From positions 3,373,501 through 3,437,500 of the forward strand of contig NZ_JAENXS010000001.1 in the NCBI RefSeq assembly GCF_016612535.1: 64,000 nt of DNA, in the 5' to 3' direction. This DNA comes from Bradyrhizobium diazoefficiens. Its GTDB lineage: Bacteria; Pseudomonadota; Alphaproteobacteria; Rhizobiales; Xanthobacteraceae. Position numbers and translations under genes: made by a program. Under the pieces are notes generated by a model. That model was not told the DNA's origin. It ran no database searches and was given only the letters and a program-made list of their open reading frames with translations. Positions within the stretch are counted from its first letter, which is position 1; every line of letters begins with the position of its first letter. Of this stretch, positions 9,755-17,928 are shown one piece after another.

Positions 9755-11557
9755 ATGACCTCTCCAGCTGATAAACCTCCTAGCGCGATGCGGGTCGTGT
9801 TGCCCTTCGTGTTCCGGCGCTGGCTGAAGCAGCCGGGGTGTACCCTTGTCGTGGCCGGCGGACTACTAGGTGCGACCCTCGCCGATCTTTTCATGCCGGT
9901 GTTCTCGGGGCACCTGATCGATGGGCTGGCGCGCGGCCCGTCAAATTCCGACGCGCGGCATGCGACATTGATCGCATTCGGCGCTATCGTTGCGCTGGGC
10001 GCAACGTCGATGGTGCTCCGACTGATCGGCCTGCGGGCGATCGTGACGTTCACGCTGAAGATCATGTCTGACGTGGCGCAGGATGCGTTCACCCGCGTGC
10101 AGCGCTTCTCGACCGATTGGCACGCCAACTCCTTTGCGGGCTCCACGGTGCGCAAGATCACCCGCGGCATGTGGGCGCTCGATCTGTTGAACAATACCAT
10201 CTTGGCGGCGCTGGCGCCTTCAGTGCTGGTGCTGATCGGATCGACAATCCTGCTCGGCGCGCATTGGACCTCGCTCGGCCTCGTGATCGCGCTCGGCACG
10301 CTCGCCTATATCACGATAACAGTGCTGTTCTCGACGCGCTACATCGCGCCGGCCGCGCGCATCTCCAATGTTTGGGACACCAAGGTCGGAGGCACGCTGG
10401 CAGATGCGCTGACATGCAATGCGGTGGTCAAGTCGTTCGGCGCCGAAACACGTGAGGATGCGCGGCTCGCCCGCGTCATCAACCGCTGGCGCGTGCGCGT
10501 GCAGCGGACCTGGCTACGCCACAATTGCACTGCCCTGTTGCAACTCTCGCTGCTGTTGTGCCTGCGCGGCTCGGTGATCGGCGGCTCAGTCCTGCTGTGG
10601 ATGGCGGGGAACGCCTCGCCCGGCGACGTCACCTATGTGCTGACCAGCTACTATGTCATCCACGGCTATTTGCGTGACGTCGGCATGCACATCAACAACC
10701 TACAGCGCTCGGTCAACGATATGGACGAGCTGGTCGCCATCCACGACGAGCCGATTGGCATCGCCGACGCTGCAGGCGCGCGACCCATCGCGATCGAGGG
10801 CGGCGAGATCGTGTTCGACGACGTCACGTTCCACTATGGCGGCCATATCGCGCCGCTCTATGACGGGCTGTCGGTGACGATCCGCGCCGGCGAGCGGGTC
10901 GGTCTCGTCGGCCGCTCCGGCGCTGGCAAGACGACCTTCGTCAAGCTGGTGCAGCGGCTCCACGAAGTCTCCGATGGTTGCGTTCTGATCGACGGCCAGG
11001 ACATCGCGCTGGCCACGCAGCAATCGCTGCGCAGCCAGATCGCAATCGTGCAACAGGAGCCAATCCTGTTCCACCGCTCGCTTGCCGAGAACATCGCCTA
11101 TGGGCAGCCCGGCGCCGACCTGAAGGCAATCGAGCAGGCGGCGCGGCTTGCCAACGCGCACGAATTCATCCTGCGGATGCCGAGGGGCTACGGCACGCTG
11201 GTTGGCGAGCGCGGCGTCAAGCTCTCGGGCGGCGAACGGCAGCGCGTGGCGCTGGCGCGCGCCTTCCTGGCCGATGCGCCGGTGCTGATCCTGGACGAGG
11301 CGACCTCGAGCCTAGATTCGGAATCGGAGGCGCTGATCCAGCAGGCGATGGAGCGGCTCATGAAGGGCCGCACCTCGATCGTGATCGCACACCGCCTGTC
11401 GACGGTGCGCAGCCTCGATCGCATCCTGGTGTTTGATCGCGGCAATATCGTCGAGCAGGGCACGCATGTTGCCCTGACCAAGCGGCCCGGCGGCATCTAT
11501 CGCGGGCTGTTCGAGAGGCAGGCCACCGAGTTCGGCCATATTTCGGCGGCGGGCTAG
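9755..11557 (+). CDS. ABC exporter, fused permease-ATPase (MsbA/multidrug type)
   Basis: A 600-residue half-transporter. Residues ~20-310 form the six-helix exporter membrane domain (TLVVAGGLLGATLADLFMP; APSVLVLIGSTILLGAHW). Residues ~350-590 are the ATPase, with Walker A GRSGAGKTTF, Q-loop VQQEP, signature LSGGERQRVALARA, Walker B VLILDEATSSLDS and the H-loop IAHRLS. All catalytic motifs are intact, so it should work as a homodimer exporting a lipid, drug or peptide; the substrate is unknown. It stands alone in its orientation, with no partner membrane-fusion protein. Nothing in the sequence links it to nitrogen fixation beyond its position. Confidence 0.93.
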   Translation: MTSPADKPPSAMRVVLPFVFRRWLKQPGCTLVVAGGLLGATLADLFMPVFSGHLIDGLARGPSNSDARHATLIAFGAIVALGATSMVLRLIGLRAIVTFTLKIMSDVAQDAFTRVQRFSTDWHANSFAGSTVRKITRGMWALDLLNNTILAALAPSVLVLIGSTILLGAHWTSLGLVIALGTLAYITITVLFSTRYIAPAARISNVWDTKVGGTLADALTCNAVVKSFGAETREDARLARVINRWRVRVQRTWLRHNCTALLQLSLLLCLRGSVIGGSVLLWMAGNASPGDVTYVLTSYYVIHGYLRDVGMHINNLQRSVNDMDELVAIHDEPIGIADAAGARPIAIEGGEIVFDDVTFHYGGHIAPLYDGLSVTIRAGERVGLVGRSGAGKTTFVKLVQRLHEVSDGCVLIDGQDIALATQQSLRSQIAIVQQEPILFHRSLAENIAYGQPGADLKAIEQAARLANAHEFILRMPRGYGTLVGERGVKLSGGERQRVALARAFLADAPVLILDEATSSLDSESEALIQQAMERLMKGRTSIVIAHRLSTVRSLDRILVFDRGNIVEQGTHVALTKRPGGIYRGLFERQATEFGHISAAG

Positions 11558-11803
11558 CCGTTGGCATCGTTTTATTGAGATCTCGGTCGTTTGAGGCGAG
11601 GTCGCTGGTGCTGAGCGGAACCTCAAACCGCCGAGTTACTGTTCTTGTGAGCGTCTGTTCAAACTGATCTTCACGCAACTGCGCATTCGCGAGAGGGACA
11701 ACGTGGATATGAGCGTAGCCCATTTGACTGAGTCGTTGGGGATGTCCAGATCAGCGGTTTGATGATGTAAGCTGCTTGCCCGGGGTGAGAAGCCATCGGG
11801 CGT

Positions 11804-11990
11804 GGTGAAGCCGCGGTCGATGGATCTATGCGAACGGGTGCTTACCTGCATTGGGAGCGATGTTTCAGGTCGATAGGCGGCGGAGCGATTTGGCGTGAGC
11901 GCGGCACGCGTAAGTCACCGGCGAATGTGCGAGCGGGAGCAAATTGGTGGCTGGCCGTAAGCTCAGGGCAATGATCGCGAGTCTGTCGTG
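11804..11990 (+). pseudogene. IS630-family transposase relic (N-terminal helix-turn-helix)
   Basis: Reading from 11804 gives SMDLCERVLTCIGSDVSGR, a stop, then AAERFGVSAARVSHRRMC, the N-terminal DNA-binding segment of IS630 transposases. Two in-frame stops and the loss of everything downstream show it is a dead fragment. The surrounding gap (11,558-12,095) holds nothing else recognisable. Confidence 0.7.
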
Positions 11991-12095
11991 ATTGACGACA
12001 CAGCCGAGTGTCAAAGGCTGCCCACTTGCACCAACCAATTCACTACGCTGGCTCTTCCTGGTGGTTGCCTTCCCACAAACGTCATGCGCATTGGA

Positions 12096-13463
12096 TTAGT
12101 AGGGTGAGCGGTCGAGATATGCGTCGAATGCGGCAGCGACAGCGCGGAGCAAGAAGCGGTGCTCCTGCCTAACGCGGATGAAGCCGCTTTCGATGTCTAC
12201 GATCCCGTCCTCGGCGAGCATCGGCAAGCGTTCAGCGGAATCAAGCAGCGGAACTGGATCGAGTCCAAAGGCCGCACAGATTGCCGGAACATCAGCCTCC
12301 AGGTCGCACATCAATCGTTCGATGATCGCGGCCCGCACGCGGTCTTCGTTGCAGAGAGGATAGCCCTTTGACGTCGCCAGACGGCCAGCACGGATGTGCC
12401 GCGTGTAGGAACCCGTTGCAACCTCGTTTAGGACATAGCCGTTGCCGAGACGGCCGATGGCCGAGGCACCGAGGCCGATAACGGTTCGACACGTATCAGC
12501 CGAGTACCCCAACGAGTTACGTCGCAAGCGACCGGTTTTCTGCGCCAGCGCGAGTTCGTCGTCCGGCAAGGCGAAATGGTCCAGCCCGATTTGGCGGTAG
12601 CCGGCAGCAACCAGCGTGTCGGCCACTGCCGCAGCCTGTTCGGCACGGCCAACCGTGTCCGGCAGCATGGCCTCCTCGATCAGGCGCTGATTTTTCTTGA
12701 AGGAGGGAACATGGGCGTAACCGAAGACTGCAAGGCGATCGGGGCGCATCGCCACCGCCGCCTCCGCCGTTTGGACGCAGGACTGCACTGTCTGATTTGG
12801 CAGACCATAGATGAGGTCGAAGTTGATGCGGGTTATTCCATTCCGGCGGAGATTTTCGATGGCCCTCGCGGTCTCTACTTCGCTCTGGATCCGGTTGATG
12901 GCCTTTTGGACGACCGGATCGAAGCTCTGCACACCCAGGCTCGCGCGGTTGACGCCGGCTGCTCCGAGGGTCTCGGCCATTTCAGCCGTGAACGTGCGCG
13001 GGTCGATCTCGACGGCGACCGCAGCTGGTTGCCAAAAGCTAAATCGGCGGCGCAGCAATTCCATCAGGGCCAGGAAATCGGCTGGTGCAATGAGGGTTGG
13101 CGTTCCGCCGCCGAAATGCACGTCGCTCACGGGCAGCACATCGGGCGCTTTCGCCGCCACCAAACGGATCTCCTCACGCAGCACCGCCAGATAGTTGAGG
13201 ATCGACGCATCCCGGCCAGTGCTGCTCTTCGGAAAGCCGCAATACCAGCAGATCGACCGGCAGAACGGAACGTGGATATAGAGCGACACGGCATCATTCG
13301 TCGGCAGGCGCCTTAGCCATTCCTCACAATCCCTGGTGCCGACCGCCACCGAGAACTCCGGTACTGTTGGATAGATGGTGTACCAAGGCAGGCGGGCATC
13401 GTAGTGCCTTTTGAGGATTGAGGTCCGCAACGTTCCTGTCCCAAGCTCGCTCACCCCGACCAT
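12096..13463 (-). CDS. hemN: HemN-like oxygen-independent coproporphyrinogen III oxidase
   Basis: A protein of about 455 residues (start taken at the ATG at 13463, MVGVSELGTG; 13490 is possible). It has the HemN radical-SAM signature VSLYIHVPFCRSICWYCGF with the CxxxCxxC cluster motif, followed by HFGGGTPTL and EIDPRTFTAEM. HemN converts coproporphyrinogen III to protoporphyrinogen IX without oxygen, supplying heme for the high-affinity oxidases needed in nodules. It lies 68 bases behind the EF2563/YqeB-like gene and is probably read from the sigma-54 promoter at 14,489-14,504. No FixK-type TTGA-N6-TCAA box was noticed directly upstream. Confidence 0.9.
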   Translation of the reverse strand: MVGVSELGTGTLRTSILKRHYDARLPWYTIYPTVPEFSVAVGTRDCEEWLRRLPTNDAVSLYIHVPFCRSICWYCGFPKSSTGRDASILNYLAVLREEIRLVAAKAPDVLPVSDVHFGGGTPTLIAPADFLALMELLRRRFSFWQPAAVAVEIDPRTFTAEMAETLGAAGVNRASLGVQSFDPVVQKAINRIQSEVETARAIENLRRNGITRINFDLIYGLPNQTVQSCVQTAEAAVAMRPDRLAVFGYAHVPSFKKNQRLIEEAMLPDTVGRAEQAAAVADTLVAAGYRQIGLDHFALPDDELALAQKTGRLRRNSLGYSADTCRTVIGLGASAIGRLGNGYVLNEVATGSYTRHIRAGRLATSKGYPLCNEDRVRAAIIERLMCDLEADVPAICAAFGLDPVPLLDSAERLPMLAEDGIVDIESGFIRVRQEHRFLLRAVAAAFDAYLDRSPY

Positions 13464-13531
13464 GCGGAGCGGAGTTTCGGCCCTCTCCAAAGGGCAAAGT
13501 GACGCGTTTGAGGCGGCCGGTAGGCAGCCAG

Positions 13532-14404
13532 TTACGCCTGTCCCGACATCTCCGCTTCAAGAACCAGGCCAAACCTTTGGGCCGCACCTCGAAGGACCGC
13601 ACTTAACGTCGCGTTGGCGATTGCCCGGCCGTGGTCGTCGATACCGGTCCATTGCGCCAGCACGCCGCGCGAGTCGATTTCGAGCAGCTTGACGCCGGAA
13701 GGAACCTCGGTCCCATCACGAACGATGCCGCGCAATACGCCATCGCGCGGCGCCATGATGGGTACGCCGGAGAGATGACCGAGCACCAGATCTTTGTCGA
13801 CATGCGTTCCAATTGCGATCGATGTTCGCCAGGTGCCGACGAAGCTGGAATAGACAAAACGTTCCGCGCCCAGATCACCGAGCCGACTCGCAATTCCGTC
13901 AGCCGCATCCGTCCACCCGTCTCGCTTGACCAAGCCGATCCTGCCGGGCCGGGTCTCGATCGCGACATCGCAATTCGAGCTGCTGGAGAAACCGGGGCCC
14001 AGACCTATTGTCAGTCCCGCGAGCCGCCGCAGGTCGGGCCTGATTCGGCGCTTCTGCAGACGGGCGTCGATCAGCACATCAATGCGGCGGATCGGCAATA
14101 GGTCGACAAGGCCAAGACGGGAGACGATCACCCGTCTTCGTCGGCTAGCGTCCCCGCGCAGCGCCCTAAGCACCTGCATGGCCTCGTCGAGGCGCTCACC
14201 CACAATATCTTCGACCTGTGCGATCCCGGCGAACAGCGCGTCATGGAAGGCCATCCTGCGCCGGATCACAGGCGGATCGGCATCATGAGACAGCACCACG
14301 CAAGTTCCGCCGCGCGCAAGTTGGACGGCGATCGCGGACGCAATCTCATTGGTGCCGAGGATAATCGCGAACAGTCGACCCTCGTGATCAGTTCTTGAAG
14401 ACAT
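13532..14404 (-). CDS. EF2563/YqeB-family protein (molybdenum-hydroxylase-associated)
   Basis: A 290-residue protein. The N-terminus holds a Rossmann-like segment (LFAIILGTNEIASAIAVQLARGG, of which ILGTNEIASAIA is the nucleotide-loop part), then DADPPVIRRRMAFHDALFAG. The C-terminus has a biotinyl/barrel-sandwich-like segment (VPIMAPRDGVLRGIVRDG). This layout matches the EF2563 (YqeB) family, linked by context elsewhere to selenium-dependent molybdenum hydroxylases. The start at 14404 is set by GAGG 6 bases upstream and by the sigma-54 promoter at 14,489-14,504, which excludes the longer frame starting at 14509. Its place with hemN in a NifA-type transcript suggests a role in nodules; the function is unknown. 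Confidence 0.7.
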   Translation of the reverse strand: MSSRTDHEGRLFAIILGTNEIASAIAVQLARGGTCVVLSHDADPPVIRRRMAFHDALFAGIAQVEDIVGERLDEAMQVLRALRGDASRRRRVIVSRLGLVDLLPIRRIDVLIDARLQKRRIRPDLRRLAGLTIGLGPGFSSSSNCDVAIETRPGRIGLVKRDGWTDAADGIASRLGDLGAERFVYSSFVGTWRTSIAIGTHVDKDLVLGHLSGVPIMAPRDGVLRGIVRDGTEVPSGVKLLEIDSRGVLAQWTGIDDHGRAIANATLSAVLRGAAQRFGLVLEAEMSGQA

Positions 14405-14488
14405 TTGGACCTCGAAGAGAAGTGTCCTCGCTTCAATAAAGGCTGCCGGACAAGGCAGGTGCGCTGCACGATTACGGTGAGACACGAG

Positions 14489-14504
14489 AGCAAAAGCCGC
14501 GCCA
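14489..14504 (-). promoter_or_regulatory. sigma-54 promoter of yqeB-like/hemN
   Basis: The minus strand reads TGGCGCGGCTTTTGCT: GG and GC are separated by exactly 10 bases, with one departure from TGGCACG-N4-TTGCW. The start codon at 14404 is about 75 bases beyond the predicted transcription start. Confidence 0.85.
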
Positions 14505-14605
14505 ATCAACAGACGCCTGGGCGCTGGTACCGGGAATGACAGCAGGGCCTTTCAATGTGAGTTAGTGCCAAAGCAAACAAATGGCTTGTTGCAGAGCCGC
14601 AAACC

Positions 14606-14621
14606 TGTTTGGAAAAGCACA
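14606..14621. promoter_or_regulatory. NifA upstream activator site (TGT-N10-ACA)
   Basis: TGTTTGGAAAAGCACA matches TGT-N10-ACA exactly and lies about 100 bases upstream of the -24/-12 promoter at 14,489-14,504, the usual spacing. The rest of the gap 14,505-15,014 shows no gene. Confidence 0.75.
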
Positions 14622-15014
14622 TCGCATAGAACGCCCGAATGGATCCACGTTGCTCTTCAGTGCGAGCTCCTGCAGTGCGCCTGGCGACGCGCATTTCCAT
14701 CGCGTGATCGTTGACTCGAGCGACAGCCGCAGGTCGTCGGCTGCCCGTGTGGTGTGCTGGGGCCAAGCCGTTCGTTGGCACCCCGAGTCTGGGATCGCCA
14801 TCAATTCGGGGACGAACGCCAGCAGTTATTCATGGCCGACGGCATCTGGCTGATGCGTGGCTAGGAAGCTTCGCATTGAACTCCGCACGCGCGCTGCGTT
14901 GCTCACCCGCAATGCGCGCGGCTCACGCTCATCACTGTGAGGAAATGGAGGACGACATCTGCTGACGGTTTGACCTGTCGAGGAGGGCGCCTTTGACAGA
15001 TCCGCAGCCGTCGC

Positions 15015-15605
15015 TCAGACCGGTCGGTTCTGGTTGCGGTTCTTCACAGGCCCCATTCGCTTCAGCCCGTCTTCGTAAGGGATCTCCTCATACGAGACAT
15101 CGAGAGCCGTAGCTGCGTCGAGCAAGTAATCTAGCTTGCCGCCTGCATCGAATTTCTTGAAGTCGTTCTTGTCGAGCCCGGCCAGATCCATCATCTCTTT
15201 CCAGACGGTCGATTCATCGCATGGGAGGATGTGAAAGGTGATGTCGCCGACCTTGGTCCGGTACTTCGCCAAAAGATCTATATTGTTGCAGAACATGAAG
15301 TAGCGCCCGTCAGGCCTCAGCGCGCCGTGAAGAACGCTGCCGACGTCGGTGAGATAGGCCAATGAATGCAGATAGCCGGCCAGCACCGGGATCGTGCTTT
15401 CGCCCTCCTGCACGACCGTCAAGACCTGCTCGATTGAATATTCCGGCGGCCGCTTCTCGTCCGCGAGCTGGGCCTGGAACTTCAACGCAATATCGCCACG
15501 AAAACCTAATCGGCCTGGCTTGGCGGTCTCGCCCTTGAGTACGGCGTTGAGAAGTCGTCCCTCCTTATCCAGTCGGCCGAGCGCGGTGTTCTCGATTGCA
15601 GTCAT
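15015..15605 (-). CDS. uncharacterised protein, 196 aa, NifA/sigma-54-type promoter
   Basis: The start at 15605 (MTAIENTALGRLDKEGRLLN) is supported by GAGGA 8 bases upstream and by the promoter at 15,661-15,677. The protein is soluble, with no signal peptide, and shows no cluster-binding cysteine motif. Recognisable stretches are IPVLAGYLHSLAYLTDVG and RYFMFCNNIDLLAKYRTKVG; the tail ends KNRNQNRPV. No family was recognised. It is transcribed divergently from the iscA-like gene, from a face-to-face pair of sigma-54 promoters, which strongly implies expression with nitrogenase. A role in Fe-S supply or nitrogenase support is possible but only inferred. Confidence 0.75.
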   Translation of the reverse strand: MTAIENTALGRLDKEGRLLNAVLKGETAKPGRLGFRGDIALKFQAQLADEKRPPEYSIEQVLTVVQEGESTIPVLAGYLHSLAYLTDVGSVLHGALRPDGRYFMFCNNIDLLAKYRTKVGDITFHILPCDESTVWKEMMDLAGLDKNDFKKFDAGGKLDYLLDAATALDVSYEEIPYEDGLKRMGPVKNRNQNRPV

Positions 15606-15660
15606 GAAAATCGTCCTCGATCTAAGGTCATCGCCGGCTCTCGACCGGCACAACACGGAA

Positions 15661-15677
15661 TGCAAATTACTTGCCGG
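15661..15677 (-). promoter_or_regulatory. sigma-54 promoter of the 196-aa gene
   Basis: The minus strand reads CCGGCAAGTAATTTGCA: GG-N10-GC spacing is exact and the TTTGCA half is canonical. The predicted transcript starts about 45 bases before the ATG at 15605. Confidence 0.8.
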
Positions 15678-15749
15678 CCTCTGGACTGCGCTTCACTTGC
15701 GTAGCACCTGAAGAAATGAGACGTGCGCCTTCACTCCCGAAAACGGCAT

Positions 15750-15765
15750 CGTCAGGAAGACGACA
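15750..15765. promoter_or_regulatory. possible shared NifA site (CGT-N10-ACA)
   Basis: CGTCAGGAAGACGACA differs from TGT-N10-ACA in one base. It lies between two divergent sigma-54 promoters, about 75 bases from one and 60 from the other, so one site could serve both. No perfect site was found in this gap. Confidence 0.4.
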
Positions 15766-15825
15766 CGGGTCGCAAAGCCAACAGCCAGGAATTGGAAAAC
15801 TCAAGCCTATCAGGCGCGTGTGCGC

Positions 15826-15841
15826 TGGCATGCGAATTGCC
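15826..15841 (+). promoter_or_regulatory. sigma-54 promoter of iscA-like/nifU-like/nifS operon
   Basis: TGGCATGCGAATTGCC has GG-N10-GC spacing and lies about 30 bases upstream of the predicted 5' end of the operon leader; the ATG is at 15883. Confidence 0.85.
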
Positions 15842-15882
15842 AACTTGCAGTCAGCCGAGCCACGCAGGTGAAAGGGTGAGCC

Positions 15883-16197
15883 ATGATCAATTTAACAGAT
15901 AACGCACTGAATGCGGTCAGGGGCGTGATTTCAACATCGGGAGCGAGCGGCTTGCGCATTACGGTTGAGTCCGGCGGCTGTGCCGGGTTCAAGTACATTA
16001 TGGGCTTGGCCAATGAGACGAAATCCGACGATACCGTGATCGAACGCGACGGGATCAAGTTGTTCGTCGACAACGACAGCCACCAATATCTCGCCGGCAC
16101 CACGATTGATTTCGTGCTGGCGCAGGAGGGCTCGGGATTTACCTTCGACAACCCGAACGCCAACGCGAGCTGCACGTGTGGCAAATCCTTCAGCTGA
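15883..16197 (+). CDS. IscA/HesB-type Fe-S assembly protein, nif-linked
   Basis: A 104-residue A-type carrier. The three conserved cysteines are present: ESGGCAGFKY near residue 33 and SCTCGKSFS at the C-terminus. A-type proteins carry iron or [4Fe-4S] clusters to apo-enzymes; the copy ahead of nifS presumably serves nitrogenase maturation. A ribosome-binding site (AAAGGGTGAGCC) precedes the ATG, and the sigma-54 promoter lies 42 bases upstream. The nifU-like gene follows after 17 bases. Confidence 0.92.
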   Translation: MINLTDNALNAVRGVISTSGASGLRITVESGGCAGFKYIMGLANETKSDDTVIERDGIKLFVDNDSHQYLAGTTIDFVLAQEGSGFTFDNPNANASCTCGKSFS

Positions 16198-16214
16198 TCA
16201 ACGAGGTCGCAAGC

Positions 16215-16505
16215 ATGCTGGTCGGAACCAAGCATCTGAAGCAGCCGCCGGCCGCCGAAATGGACCGGGAGCAAGTGATTCGCGCCGTCCTCGAGGAGAT
16301 CCGCCCCAATCTAAAACGCGACGGTGGTGACTGTCAGCTGGTTGCGATCGACGGCACCAAAATCATGGTCAAGCTGAGCGGGGCCTGTGTGCTCTGCAAG
16401 CTGTCAGCTGCGACGCTGGAGGGCATTCAGGCGCGGCTGATCGAAAAGCTCGGCGAATTCGTTCGCCTGATCCCCGTCGCCGGCGCGCCCACGGCGCCAC
16501 ATTGA
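16215..16505 (+). CDS. NifU C-terminal-domain protein (Nfu-like)
   Basis: About 96 residues (start at 16215, with GAGG 8 bases upstream; an in-frame start at 16176 overlapping the previous gene is possible). It consists of the Nfu domain alone: REQVIRAVLEEIRPNLKRDG, then GACVLCKLSAATLEGIQ with the CxxC that binds a [4Fe-4S] cluster. The N-terminal IscU-like and central ferredoxin-like domains of full NifU are absent, which fits rhizobia that lack full-length NifU. Its TGA overlaps the TTG start of nifS, so the two are coupled. Confidence 0.9.
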   Translation: MLVGTKHLKQPPAAEMDREQVIRAVLEEIRPNLKRDGGDCQLVAIDGTKIMVKLSGACVLCKLSAATLEGIQARLIEKLGEFVRLIPVAGAPTAPH

Positions 16506-17686
16506 GCAACGTTTCAGTGGCGGTTTATCTCGACAACAATGCGACGACCCGAACGGAGCCGTCGGTCGTGCAAGCCATGTTGCCGTTCTTCACCGAACAG
16601 TTCGGCAATGCCTCCTCAGCCCATGGCTTTGGCAGGCAGGTCGCGGGCGCTATGCGGCAGGCACGCAGCAGCGTGCAGGCGTTGTTGGGGGCTGCCTACG
16701 ATGATGAGATCGTCTTCACGTCTGGCGGGACGGAGTCCAACAATACCGCTATTCTCTCTGCGCTTTCGACGCAGGAGGGCCGGGACGAGATCGTCACTAC
16801 CTCGGTCGAGCATCAGGCGATCCTGGCGCTGGTCGAACATTTGTCGAAAAGCGGCGTCAAGGTTCGTCTGATCGCGGTGGATACGCGCGGCCGGCTCGAC
16901 CTTGAGGCGTTTCGGTCGGCGCTTGGACCACGCACGGCGATTGCATCGGTGATGTGGGCCAACAACGAGACCGGCACCATCTTCCCGGTGGAACGTCTGG
17001 CCGGATGGACGCGCGCCTGCGGCGCGCTGTTTCATACCGATGCCGTGCAGGCCGCCGGCAGGGTACCCATTGACCTGAGGGCCAGCGAGATCGACATGCT
17101 GTCGCTCTCCGGGCACAAGCTGCACGGACCGAAGGGGATCGGCGCGCTCTATTTGCGCAAAGGCACGAAATTCAGGCCGCTGATCTGGGGCGGAGGACAA
17201 GAGCGCCGGCGCCGCGGCGGAACCGAGAACGTCCCCGGCATCGTCGGCCTCGGAAAAGCGGCAGAGCTTGCTGCAGAGCGGCTCGACCGAGAGCGCGTTC
17301 GCCTTGCTGCGCTGCGCGATCGTCTGGAGCAATCGATCTTGCGGAACGGTCACTGCAACGTCCTTGGCGACCACTGTAACCGGCTGCCGAACACTAGCAA
17401 TATCGCCTTCGAGGGCCTCGAAGGCGAAGCGATCGTCCATCACCTCAATCGCGCCGGCATTGCTGTGTCGGTCCGATCGGCCTGTAGCTCAGGCGCGATG
17501 GAGCCCTCGCATGTCCTGCGCGCCATGCAGGTGCCGGCGAGCAGCCTGAGCGGTGCGGTCCGCTTTTCGCTGTCCCATGAAACCACCGCTGAAGAGATCG
17601 ACCAGGTCGTGCGCGCGCTGTCCGACATCCTCGCCCGCCTGCGTGGCTTGTCCCAAGGGCATGCCAACCCCACCAGCAACCCGTAA
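16502..17686 (+). CDS. nifS: NifS, nif-specific cysteine desulfurase
   Basis: A 394-residue PLP enzyme of normal NifS length. It has the PLP-binding lysine in LSLSGHKLHGPKG (Lys206) and the persulfide cysteine in SVRSACSSGAMEPSHVL (Cys328). It releases sulfur from cysteine for Fe-S clusters of nitrogenase. The likely start is TTG at 16502, overlapping the nifU-like stop; GTG at 16517 is the alternative. nifT follows after 17 bases. No defect was seen. Confidence 0.94.
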   Translation: MSNVSVAVYLDNNATTRTEPSVVQAMLPFFTEQFGNASSAHGFGRQVAGAMRQARSSVQALLGAAYDDEIVFTSGGTESNNTAILSALSTQEGRDEIVTTSVEHQAILALVEHLSKSGVKVRLIAVDTRGRLDLEAFRSALGPRTAIASVMWANNETGTIFPVERLAGWTRACGALFHTDAVQAAGRVPIDLRASEIDMLSLSGHKLHGPKGIGALYLRKGTKFRPLIWGGGQERRRRGGTENVPGIVGLGKAAELAAERLDRERVRLAALRDRLEQSILRNGHCNVLGDHCNRLPNTSNIAFEGLEGEAIVHHLNRAGIAVSVRSACSSGAMEPSHVLRAMQVPASSLSGAVRFSLSHETTAEEIDQVVRALSDILARLRGLSQGHANPTSNP

Positions 17687-17703
17687 TCCCTGGAGTTGAT
17701 CCC

Positions 17704-17928
17704 ATGAAAATCATGATCCGCCGCTCTCCTGAGGCGGGCCTGTCGATTTATGTGCCGAAGAAGGATATTGAAGAGCAGATCGTCGAATCCGAGCACGAGA
17801 CGCTGTGGGGCGGTTGGATCAGATTATCGAATGGATGGGTGCTCTGTTTGCCCGAACTGGCGAGCGATACGCCGCTGCCGATCACGATCAATGCCAAAAG
17901 GCTGGGCGGGAACGGCGATGAACGATGA
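17704..17928 (+). CDS. nifT: NifT/FixU family protein
   Basis: A 74-residue protein matching the NifT/FixU family from end to end: [20 protein letters not shown], then [19 protein letters not shown] and the C-terminal [12 protein letters not shown]. The family lies in nif clusters of many diazotrophs but mutants show little phenotype, and its role is undefined. It starts 17 bases after nifS; its TGA overlaps the ATG of the SIR2-like gene. Confidence 0.93.
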   Translation: MKIMIRRSPEAGLSIYVPKKDIEEQIVESEHETLWGGWIRLSNGWVLCLPELASDTPLPITINAKRLGGNGDER

